NCBI GenBank assembly: GCA_031761405.1
Contig: JASEVX010000008.1
Span: forward strand, 41,023,175-41,087,174
Direction: 5' to 3'
DNA: 64,000 nt
Source of the DNA: Serripes groenlandicus
Lineage: Eukaryota; Mollusca; Bivalvia; Cardiida; Cardiidae
The notes beneath the pieces are model-generated. The model saw only the letters and a list, made by a program, of their open reading frames with translations, did no database searches and was not told the DNA's origin. The position numbers were made by a program, and so were the translations under genes. Positions 20,622-40,430 of this stretch are shown piece by piece (the stretch's first letter is position 1; every line of letters starts with the position of its first letter).

Positions 20622-23600
20622 CCTGATACCAGCGAGTCAGTCGTAATGCTAAACCCACAATACTGATACCAGCGAGTCAGTCGTAATGCTAACCCCACAA
20701 TCCTGATACCAGCGAGTCAGTCGTAATGCTAACCCCACAATCCTGATACCAGCGAGTCAGTCGTAATGCTAACCCCACAATACTGATACCAGCGAGTCAG
20801 TCGTAATGCTAACATCACAAACATGATACCAGCGAGTCAGTCGTAATGCTAAACCCACAATCCTGATACCAGCGAGTCAGTCGTAATGCTAACCCCACAA
20901 TCCTGATACCAGCGAGTCAGTGGTAATGCTAACCCCACAATACTGATACCAGCGAGTCAGTCGTAATGCTAACCCCACAATCCTGATACCAGCGAGTCAG
21001 TGGTAATGCTAACCCCACAATACTGATACCAGCGAGTCAGTCGTAATGCTAACCCCACAATCCTGATACCAGCGAGTCGACCGTAATGCTAACCTCACAA
21101 TCCTGATACCAGCGAGTCAGTCGTAATGCTAACCTCACAATCATGATACCAGCGAGTCAGTCGTAATGCTAACCCAACAACCTAGTACCAGCGAGTCGAT
21201 CGTAATGCTTACCCCACAATCCTGAAACCAGCGAGTCAGTCATAATGCTAACCCTACAATCCTGACACCAACGAGTCAGTCGTAATACTAACCCCACAAT
21301 ACTGATACCAGCGAGTCAGTCGTAATGCCTACCCCACAATCATGATACCAGCGAGTCAGTCGTAATGCCTACCCCACAATCCTGACACCAACGAGTCAGT
21401 CGTAATACTAACCCCACAATACTGATACCAGCGAGTCAGTCGCAATGCCTACCCCACAATCATGATACCAGCGAGTCAGTCGTAATACTAACCCCACAAT
21501 ACTGATACCAACGAGTCAGTCGTAATACTAACCCCACAATACTGATACCAGCGAGTCAGTCGTAATACTAACCCCACAATACTGATACCAGCGAGTCAGT
21601 CGCAATGCCTACCCCACAATCATGATACCAGCGAGTCAGTCGCAATGCTTACCCCACAATCATGATACCAGCGAGTCAGTCGTAATACTAACCCCACAAT
21701 ACTGATACCAGCGAGTCATTCGTAATGCTAACCCCACACTACTGACACCAACGAGTCAGTCGTAATGCTAACCCCACAATCCTGACACCAACGAGTCAGT
21801 CGTAATGCTAACCCCACAATCATGATACCAGCGAGTCAGTCGTAATGCTAACCTCACAATCATGATACCAGCGAGTCATTCGTAATGCTAACCCCACACT
21901 ACTGATACCATTGAGTCAATCGTAATGCTAACCCCACAATCCTGATACCAGCGAGTGAGTCGTAATGCTAACCCAACAATCCTGGCACCAACGAGTCAGT
22001 TGTAATGCTAACCCCACAATCCTAATACCAGGGAGTCAGTCGTAATGCTAACCTCACAATCATGATACCAGCGAGACAGTCGTAATGCTAACCACACAAT
22101 CATGATACCAGCGAGTCAGTCGTAATGCTAACCCCACACTCCTGATACAAGCCAGTCAGTCGTAATGCTTACCCCACAATCCTGATACCAGCCAGTCAGT
22201 CGTAATGCTATCCCCACAATCCTGATACCAGCGAGTCAGTCGTAATGCTAACCCCACACTCCTGACACCAGCGAGTCAGTCGTAGTGTTAACCCGACAAT
22301 CCTGATATCAGCGAGTCAGTCGTAATGCTTCCCCTGCAATCCTGAAACCAGAGAGTCAGTCGTAATGTTCCCCCTGCAATCCTGAAACCAGAGAGTCAGT
22401 CGTAATGCTCACCCTACAATCCTGATACCAGCCAGTCAGTAGAAATGCTTCCCCTGCAATCCTGAAACCAGAGAGTCAGTCGTAATGCTCACCCTACAAT
22501 CCTGATACCAGCCAGTCAGTCGTAATGCTTCCCCTGCAATCCTGAAACCAGAGTCAGTCGTAATGCTCACCCTACAATCCTGATACCAGCCAGTCAGTCG
22601 TAATGATAACCCCACAATCCTGATACCAGCGAGCCAGTCGTAATGTTTCCCCTGCAATCCTGAAACCAGAGTGTCAGTCGTAATGCTCACCCTACAATCA
22701 TGATACCAGCCAGTCAGTCGTAATGCTTCCCCTGCAATCCTGAAACCAGAGAGTCAGTCGTATTGCTTCCCTTGCAATCATGATACCAGCGAGTCAGTCG
22801 TAATGCTAAGCCCACAATCCTGATACCAGCGAGTCAGTCGTAATGTTAACCCCACAATCCTGATACTAGTCAGTCAGTCGTAATGCTAAGCCCACAATCC
22901 TGATACCAGCGAGTCAGTGGTAATGCTAAGCCCACAATCCTGATACCAGCGAGTCAGTCGTAATGCTAAGCCCACAATCCTGATACCAGCGAGTCAGTCG
23001 TAATGCTTACCCCACAATCCTGATACCAGCGGGTCAGTCGTAATGCTTACCCAACAATCCTGATACCAGCGAGTCAGTCGTAATGCTAAGCCCACAATCC
23101 TGATACCAGCGAGTCAGTCGTAATGCTTACCCCACAATCATGATACCAGCGAGTCAGTCGTAATTCTTAACCCACAATACTGATACCAGCGAGTCAGTCG
23201 TAATGCTTAACCCACAATCATGATACCAGCGAGTCAGTCGTAATGATTATCCCACAATACTGATACCAGCGATTCAGTCGTAATGCTAAACCCACAATCA
23301 TGATACCAGCGAGTCAGTCGTAATGCTAACCCCACAATACTGATACCAGCGAGTCAGTCGTAATACTAACCCCACAATCCTGATACCAGCGAGTCAGTCG
23401 TAATGCTAACCCCACAATACTGATACCAGCGAGTCAGTCGTAATGCTAACCCCACAATCCTGATACCAGCGAGTCAGTCGTAATGCTAACCCCACAATAC
23501 TGATACCAGCGAGTCAGTCGTAATGCTAACCCCACAATACTGATACCAGCGAGTCAGTCGTAATGCTAACCCCACAATACTGATACCAGCGAGTCAGTCG

Positions 23601-24158
23601 TAATGCTAACCCCACACTCCTGATACCAGCGAGTCAGTCGTAATGCTAACCCCACAATCCTGATACCAGCGAGTCAGTCGTAATGCTAACCCCACAATCC
23701 TGATACCAGCGAGTCAGTCGTAATGCTAACATCACAAACATGATACCAGCGAGTCAGTCGTAATGATAACCCCACAATCCTGATACCAGCGAGTCAGTCG
23801 TAATGCTAACATCACAAACATGATACCAGCGAGTCAGTCGTAATGCTAACCCCACAATCCTGATACCAGCGAGTCAGTCGTAATGCTAACATCACAAACA
23901 TGATACCAGCGAGTCAGTCGTAATGCTAACCCCACAATACTGATACCAGCGAGTCAGTCGTAATGCTAACCCCACAATCCTGATACCAGCGAGTCAGTCG
24001 TAATGCTAACCCCACAATACTGATACCAGCGAGTCAGTCGTAATGCTTACGCTACAAGCATGATACCCGCGAGTCAGTCGTAATGCTTACCCCACAATCA
24101 TGATACCAGCGAGTCAGTCGTAAAGCTTACCTTACAATCCTGACACCAGCGAGTCAGC
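20622..24158. repeat. 40-bp minisatellite, about 88 units
   Basis: The unit is TGATACCAGCGAGTCAGTCG followed by TAATGCTAACCCCACAATCC. Subtypes form higher-order patterns: an 80-bp dimer alternating CTGAAACCAGAGAGTC and CTGATACCAGCCAGTC units (22340-22770), and AACATCACAAACATG units spaced 80 bp apart (23729, 23809, 23889). Minus-strand frames give the short reading frame at 22436-22690. There is no spacer variability of CRISPR type. Confidence 0.97.
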
Positions 24159-24290
24159 ACCAATGAAAGAAAAAACCACATTGCAGCCATTTTTAAAGTT
24201 TTTGATTTGACCCGTCCGGGAATCGAACCCGCGACATCCCCCAATCAAGGCAGGCGCTCATCCACTATACCACCAAAGTGATTGTTAGTA
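24159..24290 (-). mobile_element. SINE tRNA-like head flanking the 40-bp array
   Basis: AACCACATTGCAGCCATTTT, TGATTTGACCCGTCCGGGAA, TCGAACCCGCGACATCCC (reversed B-box), ending ACCAAAGTGATTGTTAG. Together with 20537-20621 it makes one minus-strand SINE split by the array. The paralogous head is at 42154-42305. Confidence 0.85.
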
Positions 24291-24645
24291 CCTACACAAA
24301 ACAACGTTTTGATGAAGATGAAAAATCGCCTGCAAATGATTTTTTCTTAAGTAATTTCCTTTTTCAAAATCGTAACAGTACAACGGCTTCCTTTCCCAAT
24401 CTTTTATTCAGATATTTTTAATTAAGAAAAGGCTTAATGATACTCCAGATTTTGGTGAGGTTTATAACATCTTTCTCTTTGGAAACATCAAAGATAAAAC
24501 ATACTATCTGATGTATTTTAATTTTGATACAAAGTTAAAAAGATTTTGGGAAAATGAGAACTGGCTATAAGGTCGTCTTCTGTAGAGCCTGTATCAGCGA
24601 AATGGGAAACCATTAAAATCTATTTGAATAGTCGTGGTCAACAGA
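24291..24645. other. Distal upstream region of gene A
   Basis: Collinear with 42306-42694 upstream of gene B (for example GTACAACGGCTTCCTTTCCC against GTACAGCGGCTTCCTTTCC). Non-coding. Conservation between the copies is moderate, with many small indels. Confidence 0.6.
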
Positions 24646-24663
24646 GTAACCATGCAAACAAAG
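24646..24663 (+). promoter_or_regulatory. Conserved X-box/forkhead-like site, gene A
   Basis: GTAACCATGCAAACAAAGCC is matched at B 42894-42913 by GTAACCATGTAAACAAAGCC. GTAACC is a perfect RFX X-box half-site (second half two mismatches), and GTAAACA in B is the forkhead core. In A it lies about 680 bp from the predicted start because of the 569-bp insertion; in B about 110 bp. Function is inference. Confidence 0.25.
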
Positions 24664-24669
24664 CCATCG

Positions 24670-25238
24670 GCCATCACAGTTATTCGCTGACCGTCATCCT
24701 TTATATTATAGGTACAATACACCAACAAAATTCCTTCTTTGTTTCATTGTAAATCGGCCAGTTTCAGTCCTCAATTGGCACACTTTTTAAGCGATTCTCA
24801 TGTAGAACACAACAAATCATTTAAAAGAGTTACCTCTCAGCTTAATAACAATCCACAGAAAATGGGGAATCATGTATTATGCATTAAAGAATTCACCAGG
24901 TGAAACTGGTTACCGTCATTTTGGACGAAATCTGGTTCGGACATAACCGGTGTTTAGCATTCTCTATTTCACTTTCAAACAATGTCAAAATACGAAAAGA
25001 GTTCAAATCAATCATTTCCATTTCATCCTATACACATTTACAATGAATTTAAACTCAATGTCATATATTCAATGCATTCTGGTGATGATATACACTCATT
25101 TTACCCAAAACAAAGTTTTTTTAGGGACTATTTTGTAGATAAGCATGTGACCGCGGATGTATTCGTTTGTATTTGGCGTAATTTGACCTATAGCAACAAA
25201 CAGATTATCACTGTCCAATATTTGGATTAAATTTCGTA
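24670..25238. repeat. 569-bp insertion in the gene A promoter, repeated 3' of both genes
   Basis: Gene B upstream runs GCCATCGA directly into ACCAGCCAATCAG, whereas A has 569 bp between. Most of the insert (about 24715-25195) resembles 34710-35060 (3' of A) and 50078-50505 (3' of B): GGTTACCGTCATTTTGGAC, CATTCTC, CACTTTCAAACAA, ATCCTATACACATTTACA, TTTGGCGTAATT. No coding capacity. Confidence 0.75.
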
Positions 25239-25242
25239 CCAG

Positions 25243-25327
25243 CCAATCAGTGGACGCGATTATTTGAAAAAAACGGGAAGAATACGCCGGTGTATATATA
25301 GTTGCTGCGCGCCGTGAAGGAATCATT
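25243..25327 (+). promoter_or_regulatory. Gene A core promoter (CCAAT, TATA, initiator)
   Basis: CCAAT at 25243-25247, TATATATA at 25293-25300 and an initiator-like TCATT at 25323-25327. Taking A25325 as +1, TATA begins at -32 and CCAAT lies near -80, the classical spacing. The same three elements with the same spacing precede gene B. The predicted 5' UTR is 65 nt, ending AAACAGACAAA before the ATG (A at -3). Confidence 0.8.
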
Positions 25328-25389
25328 CGACAAGGAACATCGGAATTCGACGTTTAACATTACATTAAAATAAACACAAAACAGACAAA

Positions 25390-34103
<8,714 letters not shown>

Positions 34104-34162
34104 GAACCTTCCTACGATTCTCTTGTCACCGGGATAACGATCACGTGAACCAACAACCGACA

Positions 34163-34336
34163 AATAAACTTTGCTCACTGGCTATATGCTTACGAACTGA
34201 TATCAGTATTTAAAACAAAAATCAAACCGAACTATATTGAAATAAGATCTCATAAATATGTTGTATTGTGAAAGACCTGTTTTGTTTATTAAGAATGAAT
34301 GGATAACATCGGATAGAAAATAAGAAATGAAATAAA
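34163..34336 (+). terminator. Gene A polyadenylation signals
   Basis: AATAAA at 34163-34168, 60 nt after the stop, followed by GCTCACTGGC; a second AATAAA at 34331-34336. In gene B the proximal one is AACGAA (not a signal) and only the distal one survives. Confidence 0.7.
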
Positions 34337-34539
34337 AAATAATTTATAATTCTTGTATTTGAAAATTTTATCTCTTCAAACTGTTTTGAAGTTAAAACGA
34401 ATTTTCCTTGGACGAACGAATACATTAGTTGGACCAATGTACTCGACAATAGGTGGTTCAACTTTACCGATCATGTATCGGTCCTTTCCGAGGGTCTACG
34501 GTTAGTGTTACCGACTATTTACGGGGATGTACGCACATT

Positions 34540-35060
34540 CGAGCCCAGTGGTCCGAATGATGACGTCACGATTCCAAGGTCAATAAATCTTCATAATGTT
34601 GAACTACGACCGGAAGTGATTCCGTTCAGGTCTAACACCATTTTGACAGACTTATTTGAATGCAAAACTGAAAAATATCTAAAACAAATAGTGCTATACT
34701 TAGAGGTCACAATACACCAAATGAATTCCCTCTTTGATGTAAATCGACCAGTTTCAGCCCTCAATTGTCGCACTCCATAAGCGTTTCTCATGTATAACAC
34801 CATATATCAATGGAAAGAGTTCACTGTAAGCTTTAAAACAATCCAAATACAATGGGGTTCGTGTATTATACAAGATAGAACCTACCTGGCGAAAGTGGTT
34901 ACCGTCATATTGGACCAAATCGGGCTCGGACAAAACCGTTGTTTCACATTCTCTACTTTCACTTTCAAACAAGGTCGAAACACTAAAAATGATCAAATCA
35001 ATCAGTTCCAGTGCATTCTATACACATTATCAAAGAATGTAAACTGTCCAAGACTTTACG
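34540..35060. repeat. 3' flank block shared with gene B and with the gene A promoter
   Basis: Paralogous to 49900-50505. Contains a perfect TGACGTCA (34561-34568, also 49931-49938), and from 34710 resembles the insertion upstream of gene A. No protein is conserved between the copies in any frame. Confidence 0.7.
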
Positions 35061-35247
35061 AACGGTAGAAATGACGTTCCTTGTCAATAATCTTCGAACC
35101 CCTGTTCGATCATTTAACATTTCCATTGTCTTTAAGAGTCGTTCGTCTTTCACAATTCATTTAAAAGAGTTGAAAGAAACCATTATAATTATAATAAGTA
35201 AAGCTAAGACTTTACTACGAAAAAACACAACAGTATATAAATCCGAA

Positions 35248-35413
35248 ATCCGCCGTGGTTCATTGTTTGGTGTTCGACATTCGTGACCGGTCGTTCCGGG
35301 TTGATCCCTGTTCATTGCGGTAATGATAGAGTGCCCCCTGGGAACGCATTTTTCGATCCTAATGCCGGTTTGTCTATGAACTACTAACACGTGTAGTCAC
35401 AGTAGTATAACTT
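35248..35413 (+). mobile_element. SINE, diverged
   Basis: CCGCCGTGGTTCATTGTTTG, TCGTTCCGGGTTGATCCCTG (degenerate B-box), AGAGTGCCCCCTGGGAACGC, GCCGGTTTGTCTATGAACTA. The paralogue is at 50750-50912. Confidence 0.65.
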
Positions 35414-35661
35414 CTTTTAGCCAGAAGATGCATCTTATATTGATGATTGGTGCTTGCTAATCCTGGAGGTAGAGACTTACAATGATCCATTGCTCCTTTT
35501 AGCATGTATATGATGTCTACATCATCTTAATGAAATGAATGGTTTATGTTTGATGGTAAGATAATGACTGAGACTTTGAATACATGTCTAGTGCAACAAC
35601 ATGTAATCAGTTATTAGTTCAAGTTGTTCTTCCAGAATCGGATTTTATATTTTGGTTGTAC

Positions 35662-35894
35662 TTATCACTTTCCCATAAACAACAATTATGCAACAGAGGA
35701 CTTTGAAAACATGTAGACAAAAATATCGAAAATCTCTTCTAGTGAATGTAGAACTGCTGAACAGAGTTGAAAACATTGTGGCAAAAGGAGAAATTGCTAA
35801 TAATGAGCAACTACTACTTTTGCCAGAATGTTTTCCAAAAGCTGTCTGCTGTGGAGGTGTCAGAAAACACTTGTATGTGGGACTAAAGGTTTAT
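35662..35894. mobile_element. MITE-1 copy, shared with gene B flank
   Basis: TTAT ends, stem AACATTGTGGCAAAAGGAG / TACTTTTGCCAGAATGTT, 233 bp. The paralogue at 51181-51399 has a small internal deletion. TTAA is mutated to TTAT at both ends in both copies, so the mutation predates duplication or the target was TTAT. Confidence 0.75.
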
Positions 35895-35979
35895 CAACGT
35901 TACAATTCAATATTGAAATATTGAGACTATGGGTAACAATACATATCTCGTCTACAGAACTGTAGTCAGGGTAGTCTGG

Positions 35980-36590
35980 GTAGTCTGGGTTTGTTTAAGT
36001 CATTATAGTATATATTCCGGCTAACTATATTTTGCGGAACGAGAAAAGCCGGCTCCTATCACTATTAAACCTATACTCACAACAGCTAAGTGGCATTGAT
36101 CAGCTGTGTGTCACGTGTCACAATTAATTGTATGTAACCCCTTCCTTTTATACAACAAAACCGCAGCGATTCCGGTCGATTTATGTGGATCTACGGACCA
36201 TTTTGAGGCAATTTTTCGTCTATGTTTACACGAGCAAATTAAATTAATTTGTTAACAGTTTGTCACCACTTTAAACAAGTAGTCTGGGTTTGTTTAAGTC
36301 ATTCTAGTATATATTCCGGCTAACTATACTTTGCGGAACGAGAAAAGCCGGCTCCTATCACTATACAACTTATACTCACAACAGCTAAGTGGCATTGATC
36401 AGCTGTGTGTCATAATTAATTATATTTAACCCTTCCCTTCATAAAACAAAACCGCTGAGATTCCGGTGAGTGTGAAGTTGATTCCGGTCGATTTATGTGA
36501 ATCTAGGGACCCTTCTGAGGCACTTTTCCGTCTTTGCTTACACGAGCAAATTTAACTAATTTGTTTACAGCTTGTCACCACTTAAAAAAA
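35980..36590. repeat. ~298-bp tandem duplication, copy 1 only
   Basis: TAGTCTGGGTTTGTTTAAGT to TTGTCACCACTTTAAAC occurs at 35980-36277 and again at 36279-36590. The gene B flank has it once (51483-51770). Each unit contains the hairpin CCGGCT / AGCCGG. Confidence 0.85.
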
Positions 36591-37934
36591 ATCTGTAAAT
36601 CGTGCACAGATAAATGAGACCAGAGCACGAAGATCTTAATCATTATTATTTTTAATTTGCAATCACAATGCTTTATAGAGGAGTAAATCATGGCCAGTCG
36701 AGAATAAACAAAACATTAGATTTGTATATGTTCAAGCCTTTTCGTCTAGCAAGACAACTGTTTGGCTTAAATGAACCGCAGGGTAAATGCAGATTGTTTC
36801 GATTGCGGAAAGTGTCCGATTACTAGAACTATCCGAAAACTGTCTAATGACAATCAAAACACGCTGTTCGAAGTTCTTGCGAATTGTCTTCCGTAAACTA
36901 GCCTTACATGTCAGGGAAACACACTTATAACAACTACTCACAATAGAATTGTCAACGATTTTCCAAACAAACCGGTGTACTGTATGTTATTTCAATTTGC
37001 CTGAAAATTACAATGAAAAGCTCGACATAAATTATCGCACGTTTGAGCCTATATTGAATTATAACCGTAGAATGTTTGAATCTGTCTTTGGATGAACATT
37101 TCATGTCACGTTAAACAAAACTATGCATACGTTTATATAATGTACCAAAAGCAGACGACAGTTGACGCCAGCTGTCTATTTATGAAAACATAGGCACATG
37201 AGAAACCGTTAATTGAATCAGACGCTGAGCAGAGACAGAGATTTAACAGAGACGTAATTAAAACTATTTAAATATATATCTATATAGGCCTTATCATCTG
37301 TGATTTGAACGAGCAGGTTTTACTTTCACCAATTATGTTCATCAAGATATACGTGTACTTTCTAACTATTACTTTCATCGTAAGCTTTCGAAGCAGACGT
37401 CAGATAGATAATAAATATATCTATCTACGTCCGAATATTTAAACAGACTTATTCATAAGATCAGGGATAATTGAAAACCAACAAAACTAGAGATGTTTAG
37501 CGTTCACTGCACAGTGCGTTTCTTAATGAATTTCTATGTGCACAGACTTGTTGAATTAATTTGTAAAGGTAAATAACTGCGATCGGAAAATACCCCAATG
37601 GATGAGAGTCAGCTACCGTCGTTTTGACGAATGTTGTATTGTATTGCATTGTATAGGAATGTTAACACAGTCGAAAACAAATCCTTTAAAGTATGCTACA
37701 TTCTTAAAATGCGAGAAAGTTCAGGATATAGAAAGAGAGAACTTATCCGTGTGTCTCATGATAACAAAATTGATAATTATATTATCCCCAGTCAATGGCC
37801 CATTGCTGGATAACGAATGACGATAATGCACATGACTTTTGACAATCATCGGTAAGTATGGAGAAACGAATGGAAACTATATAAAAATGTGAAATAGTTA
37901 GTTAAAAATTCTAAAATCTGTCTTTCTGAAAGTA
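36591..37934. other. 3' flank D, no recognisable gene
   Basis: To about 37140 it is collinear with 51771-52385; beyond, the two copies differ (B has a 59-bp array). No RNA gene or conserved frame is visible. Confidence 0.5.
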
Positions 37935-38045
37935 CAATCATTGAATAGAGTTAACATCATTGTATAAAAAAAGCCTTTTGTCGCAATGTTTTCAAAAGTC
38001 ACATTCTGCATAGACGTTACAATGCGTCTGCATGTGGGAATAGTC
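37935..38045. mobile_element. MITE-1 right-half fragment
   Basis: GAATAGAGTTAACATCATTG, TTTTGTCGCAATGTTTTCAA, GCATGTGGGAATAGTCG. Ends degraded. Confidence 0.55.
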
Positions 38046-38259
38046 GAGCTAGTGATCATTCAATTACATATGAAGGTTAATTTTCATGTGAGCAGGCTCA
38101 TTTCTAGGTGTTCAATGATTATTGTGTATAAAACCCAACTTATCTGATAGGACGAGTATTTAACCCGTGATATTTATATACTTGTATTTGCGTGTGTAAA
38201 TAAAATCTTAGATAATCGCTCAATGTACGATTGATAACTAATTTATATTACTCATGCGT

Positions 38260-38433
38260 TTAAACCCTTTCCCACATGTAGACGGATTCAGACGCCTAGA
38301 AAGCAGACGCATTTTGTTAACACTGTTCAGAGGATTTGCCTTTAATTACTTCTCATGAAGAGCTTTTCCAATATTTGATTAAAAGATATTTTCAAAGTCA
38401 TCTGCTGATTTGTCGTATATGGGAATGGATTAA
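38260..38433. mobile_element. MITE-1 copy
   Basis: TTAAACCCTTTCCCACATGT to ATATGGGAATGGATTAA, 174 bp. The hairpin is lost; the CAAAGTCATCTGCTG block is retained. Confidence 0.75.
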
Positions 38434-38544
38434 ATGTGAACTGTTCACCTCTTTCGCAGGGGTAATAATGACTTGGCCTATATGTAGTACATGTACTCAC
38501 CAACATTAACCTGATCGTAACCTTTTGTTCGATTAGGTTGTTGG

Positions 38545-38752
38545 TTTATTGTCGGTTTACGACGTTTTCAACATTAGTTCAGTTATATTACTGGTCCGTT
38601 CATCCTGACAACAGCCCGTCAGTCTTAAGGCTAATCCCTTAACCATAAGCGCCAAAGAGGCCAGCCATTTTAACAGTCTTTGGTATGACTCGGCCGGGGA
38701 TTGAACCTGAGGAGGACGCTCTGTCACTACACCCGCGACGCGGTCTCGACTT
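38545..38752 (-). mobile_element. tRNA-derived SINE, minus strand
   Basis: GTTTACGACGTTTTCAACAT, GTCCGTTCATCCTGACAACA, GCCCGTCAGTCTTAAGGC, then TGGTATGACTCGGCCGGGGA and TTGAACCTGAGG (reversed B-box). It has one copy of the segment corresponding to the 40-bp satellite unit (38600-38640). The paralogue is at 53545-53695. Confidence 0.75.
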
Positions 38753-38859
38753 TTGAAGCCTTATCGAAAACGCGGCTTTTGAATTATTTTTTAGAAAAGT
38801 GAGGACTTGTTCACTTCCTCTGTATAAAAGGCTCAACGTGTTCGAAGTCAGAGTTGATC

Positions 38860-38985
38860 TTAATTTACGTTATTTGCAACATTGTTATAGTTATATCACG
38901 GCGGCAGTTAAGTTATTCATGAACCCTGTGTAAACAAACCAGTAATACACTTGAATATGTGCCTTGCCCAAGGGTTGCAAATCAA
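38860..38985 (-). mobile_element. SINE 3' fragment
   Basis: AACATTGTTATAGTTATATC, ACGGCGGCAG, CCTGTGTAAACAAACCAGTA, TGCCTTGCCCAAGGG. The paralogue is at 53800-53990, where an extra 70 bp intervenes. Confidence 0.65.
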
Positions 38986-39468
38986 TATGATAATAATTCA
39001 GATTATACTCCTATTTTAAAGCTCCTACTAAAACACAAAGTTAACAAGGTGTTTAATCCACATAGTATATTCATAAACACAGACCTGTTACGAAATGTTT
39101 AAAGTGATCTGCTTTGCTTTGGATATATATCTCAGGAAGGAAATGAAACGTCTTGAAAATTGGCAATGTTTTTTCTCTCTCATTTGTTAACAGTTTTATA
39201 TATAGGGGGAAAAGAGATATTATTTGTTTTTAACAGTTTTACCTTTTCCTTTTCAACCAATAGTTATTATTAAAAGACGTTTACTGCAAACGAGTCTACA
39301 CCGGGGGACAGGGTCAAACTAATCGATAAAAGACAAGTACATACGTGGTAACGGGGAGTTATGACGCCTAGCCAAACAATCAATTAATGCTCTCTTTCCT
39401 TGTATTTAGAAATTAACCTTTTAGCCACTGGATTTTCCAAATTTAAACGATAATCTGGTTTACTTTTA

Positions 39469-39708
39469 TAAACCTTTACCACATACCACAAATCTGCAGC
39501 AGACTCGTTTGAAAACATTTAGTCAAAAATAGGGAAAATAATAATATCAATTGGAAAATATTAACATGTAAACATTGGAAGTACAATTAAGCTACGTGCA
39601 CATCAACACATTGTGGTAAACTGAAAGAGGAAATTGCTCGATTTTATAAGCAACTCCCCCTTTATCTATATCATTTTATTTTCAAAAGGCGTCTAATGAA
39701 AAGGGTGA
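39469..39708. mobile_element. MITE-1 copy, shared with gene B flank
   Basis: AAACCTTTACCACATACCAC, ATCTGCAGCAGACTCG, then a stem AGGAAATTGCTCG/AGCAACTCCCCCTTT. The paralogue is at 54478-54745. Confidence 0.65.
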
Positions 39709-39984
39709 AATTTCAACAGTGTGACATGTTTGCATGATAAACCATTAAAGTAAAGTATGTCTCGAAAAAAGATTTATGATACAGGGGGCCTGTTTTGTAT
39801 GCATGTGACTGAAATTCGTTTGTTTGTATTATGTTTAAGGTCACTTTTAACTAATTTTCAGTTATATCAAAACGTTTTTTGGGTAAGTTAACTGGTTTAC
39901 TTATCCTGACACCAGCACGTCAGTTGTAATGCCAACTCCACCATCCTTAGCGCAGTCTGGCAAGGAAGGATATTCACAATATAG

Positions 39985-40335
39985 TAGGTAAAGAATCCCG
40001 GACAAGTATCCCGAGCAAGCTCGGACAAGAATCCCGAACAAGCTCGGACAAGAATCCCGTACAAGCTCGGACAAGAATCCCGTTCAAGCTCGGACAAGAA
40101 TCCCGTACAAGCTCGGACAAGAATCTCGAACAAGCACGGACACAAATCACGGACAAGTATCTCGGACAAGAAACACGGACAAGTGTCCCGAACAAGCTCG
40201 GAAAAGAATCCCTAACAAGCTCGGACACGAATCACGGACAGGAATCACGGGCAAGAACCACGGACAAGTATCCCAGACGAGTATCCTGATTTTACCACTG
40301 ACAATAATCAAGGACAAGAACCCTGGCCAAGTATC
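39985..40335. repeat. 13-bp minisatellite (short copy)
   Basis: Units CCCGGACAAGAAT / CCCGGACAAGTAT and the variant CCGAACAAGCTCGGACAAGAAT. About 350 bp here against about 1270 bp at 55012-56285. In both places it follows a SINE 3' segment (TTATCCTGACACCAGC, GCAGTCTGGCAAGGA). The 13-bp period keeps all minus-strand frames open. Confidence 0.9.
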
Positions 40336-40344
40336 CAAATATAA

Positions 40345-40390
40345 TAAATCCTATATACATATTATCAACACCACCCTTCGCATATCTTCC
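40345..40390. repeat. Residual piece of segment X in copy 2
   Basis: ATTATCAACACCACCCTTCG matches 19413-19433, with AATCCTATATAC recalling TCTATAGGATTG of 19401-19412. It is all that remains here of the roughly 20-kb segment X that precedes gene A. Confidence 0.5.
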
Positions 40391-40430
40391 TTAACGCCGC
40401 TTTCAACAATGTTTCCGCTATATCACGAGG
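40386..40430 (-). mobile_element. SINE 3' end flanking the 42-bp array
   Basis: TTAACGCCGCTTTCAACAAT, GTTTCCGCTATATCACGAGG, leading straight into the array. Confidence 0.75.

Noticed and set aside
20622..24158. CRISPR-like regular direct repeats
   Set aside because: Units are contiguous 40-bp copies with no unique spacers, in eukaryotic DNA with introns, so this is a minisatellite.
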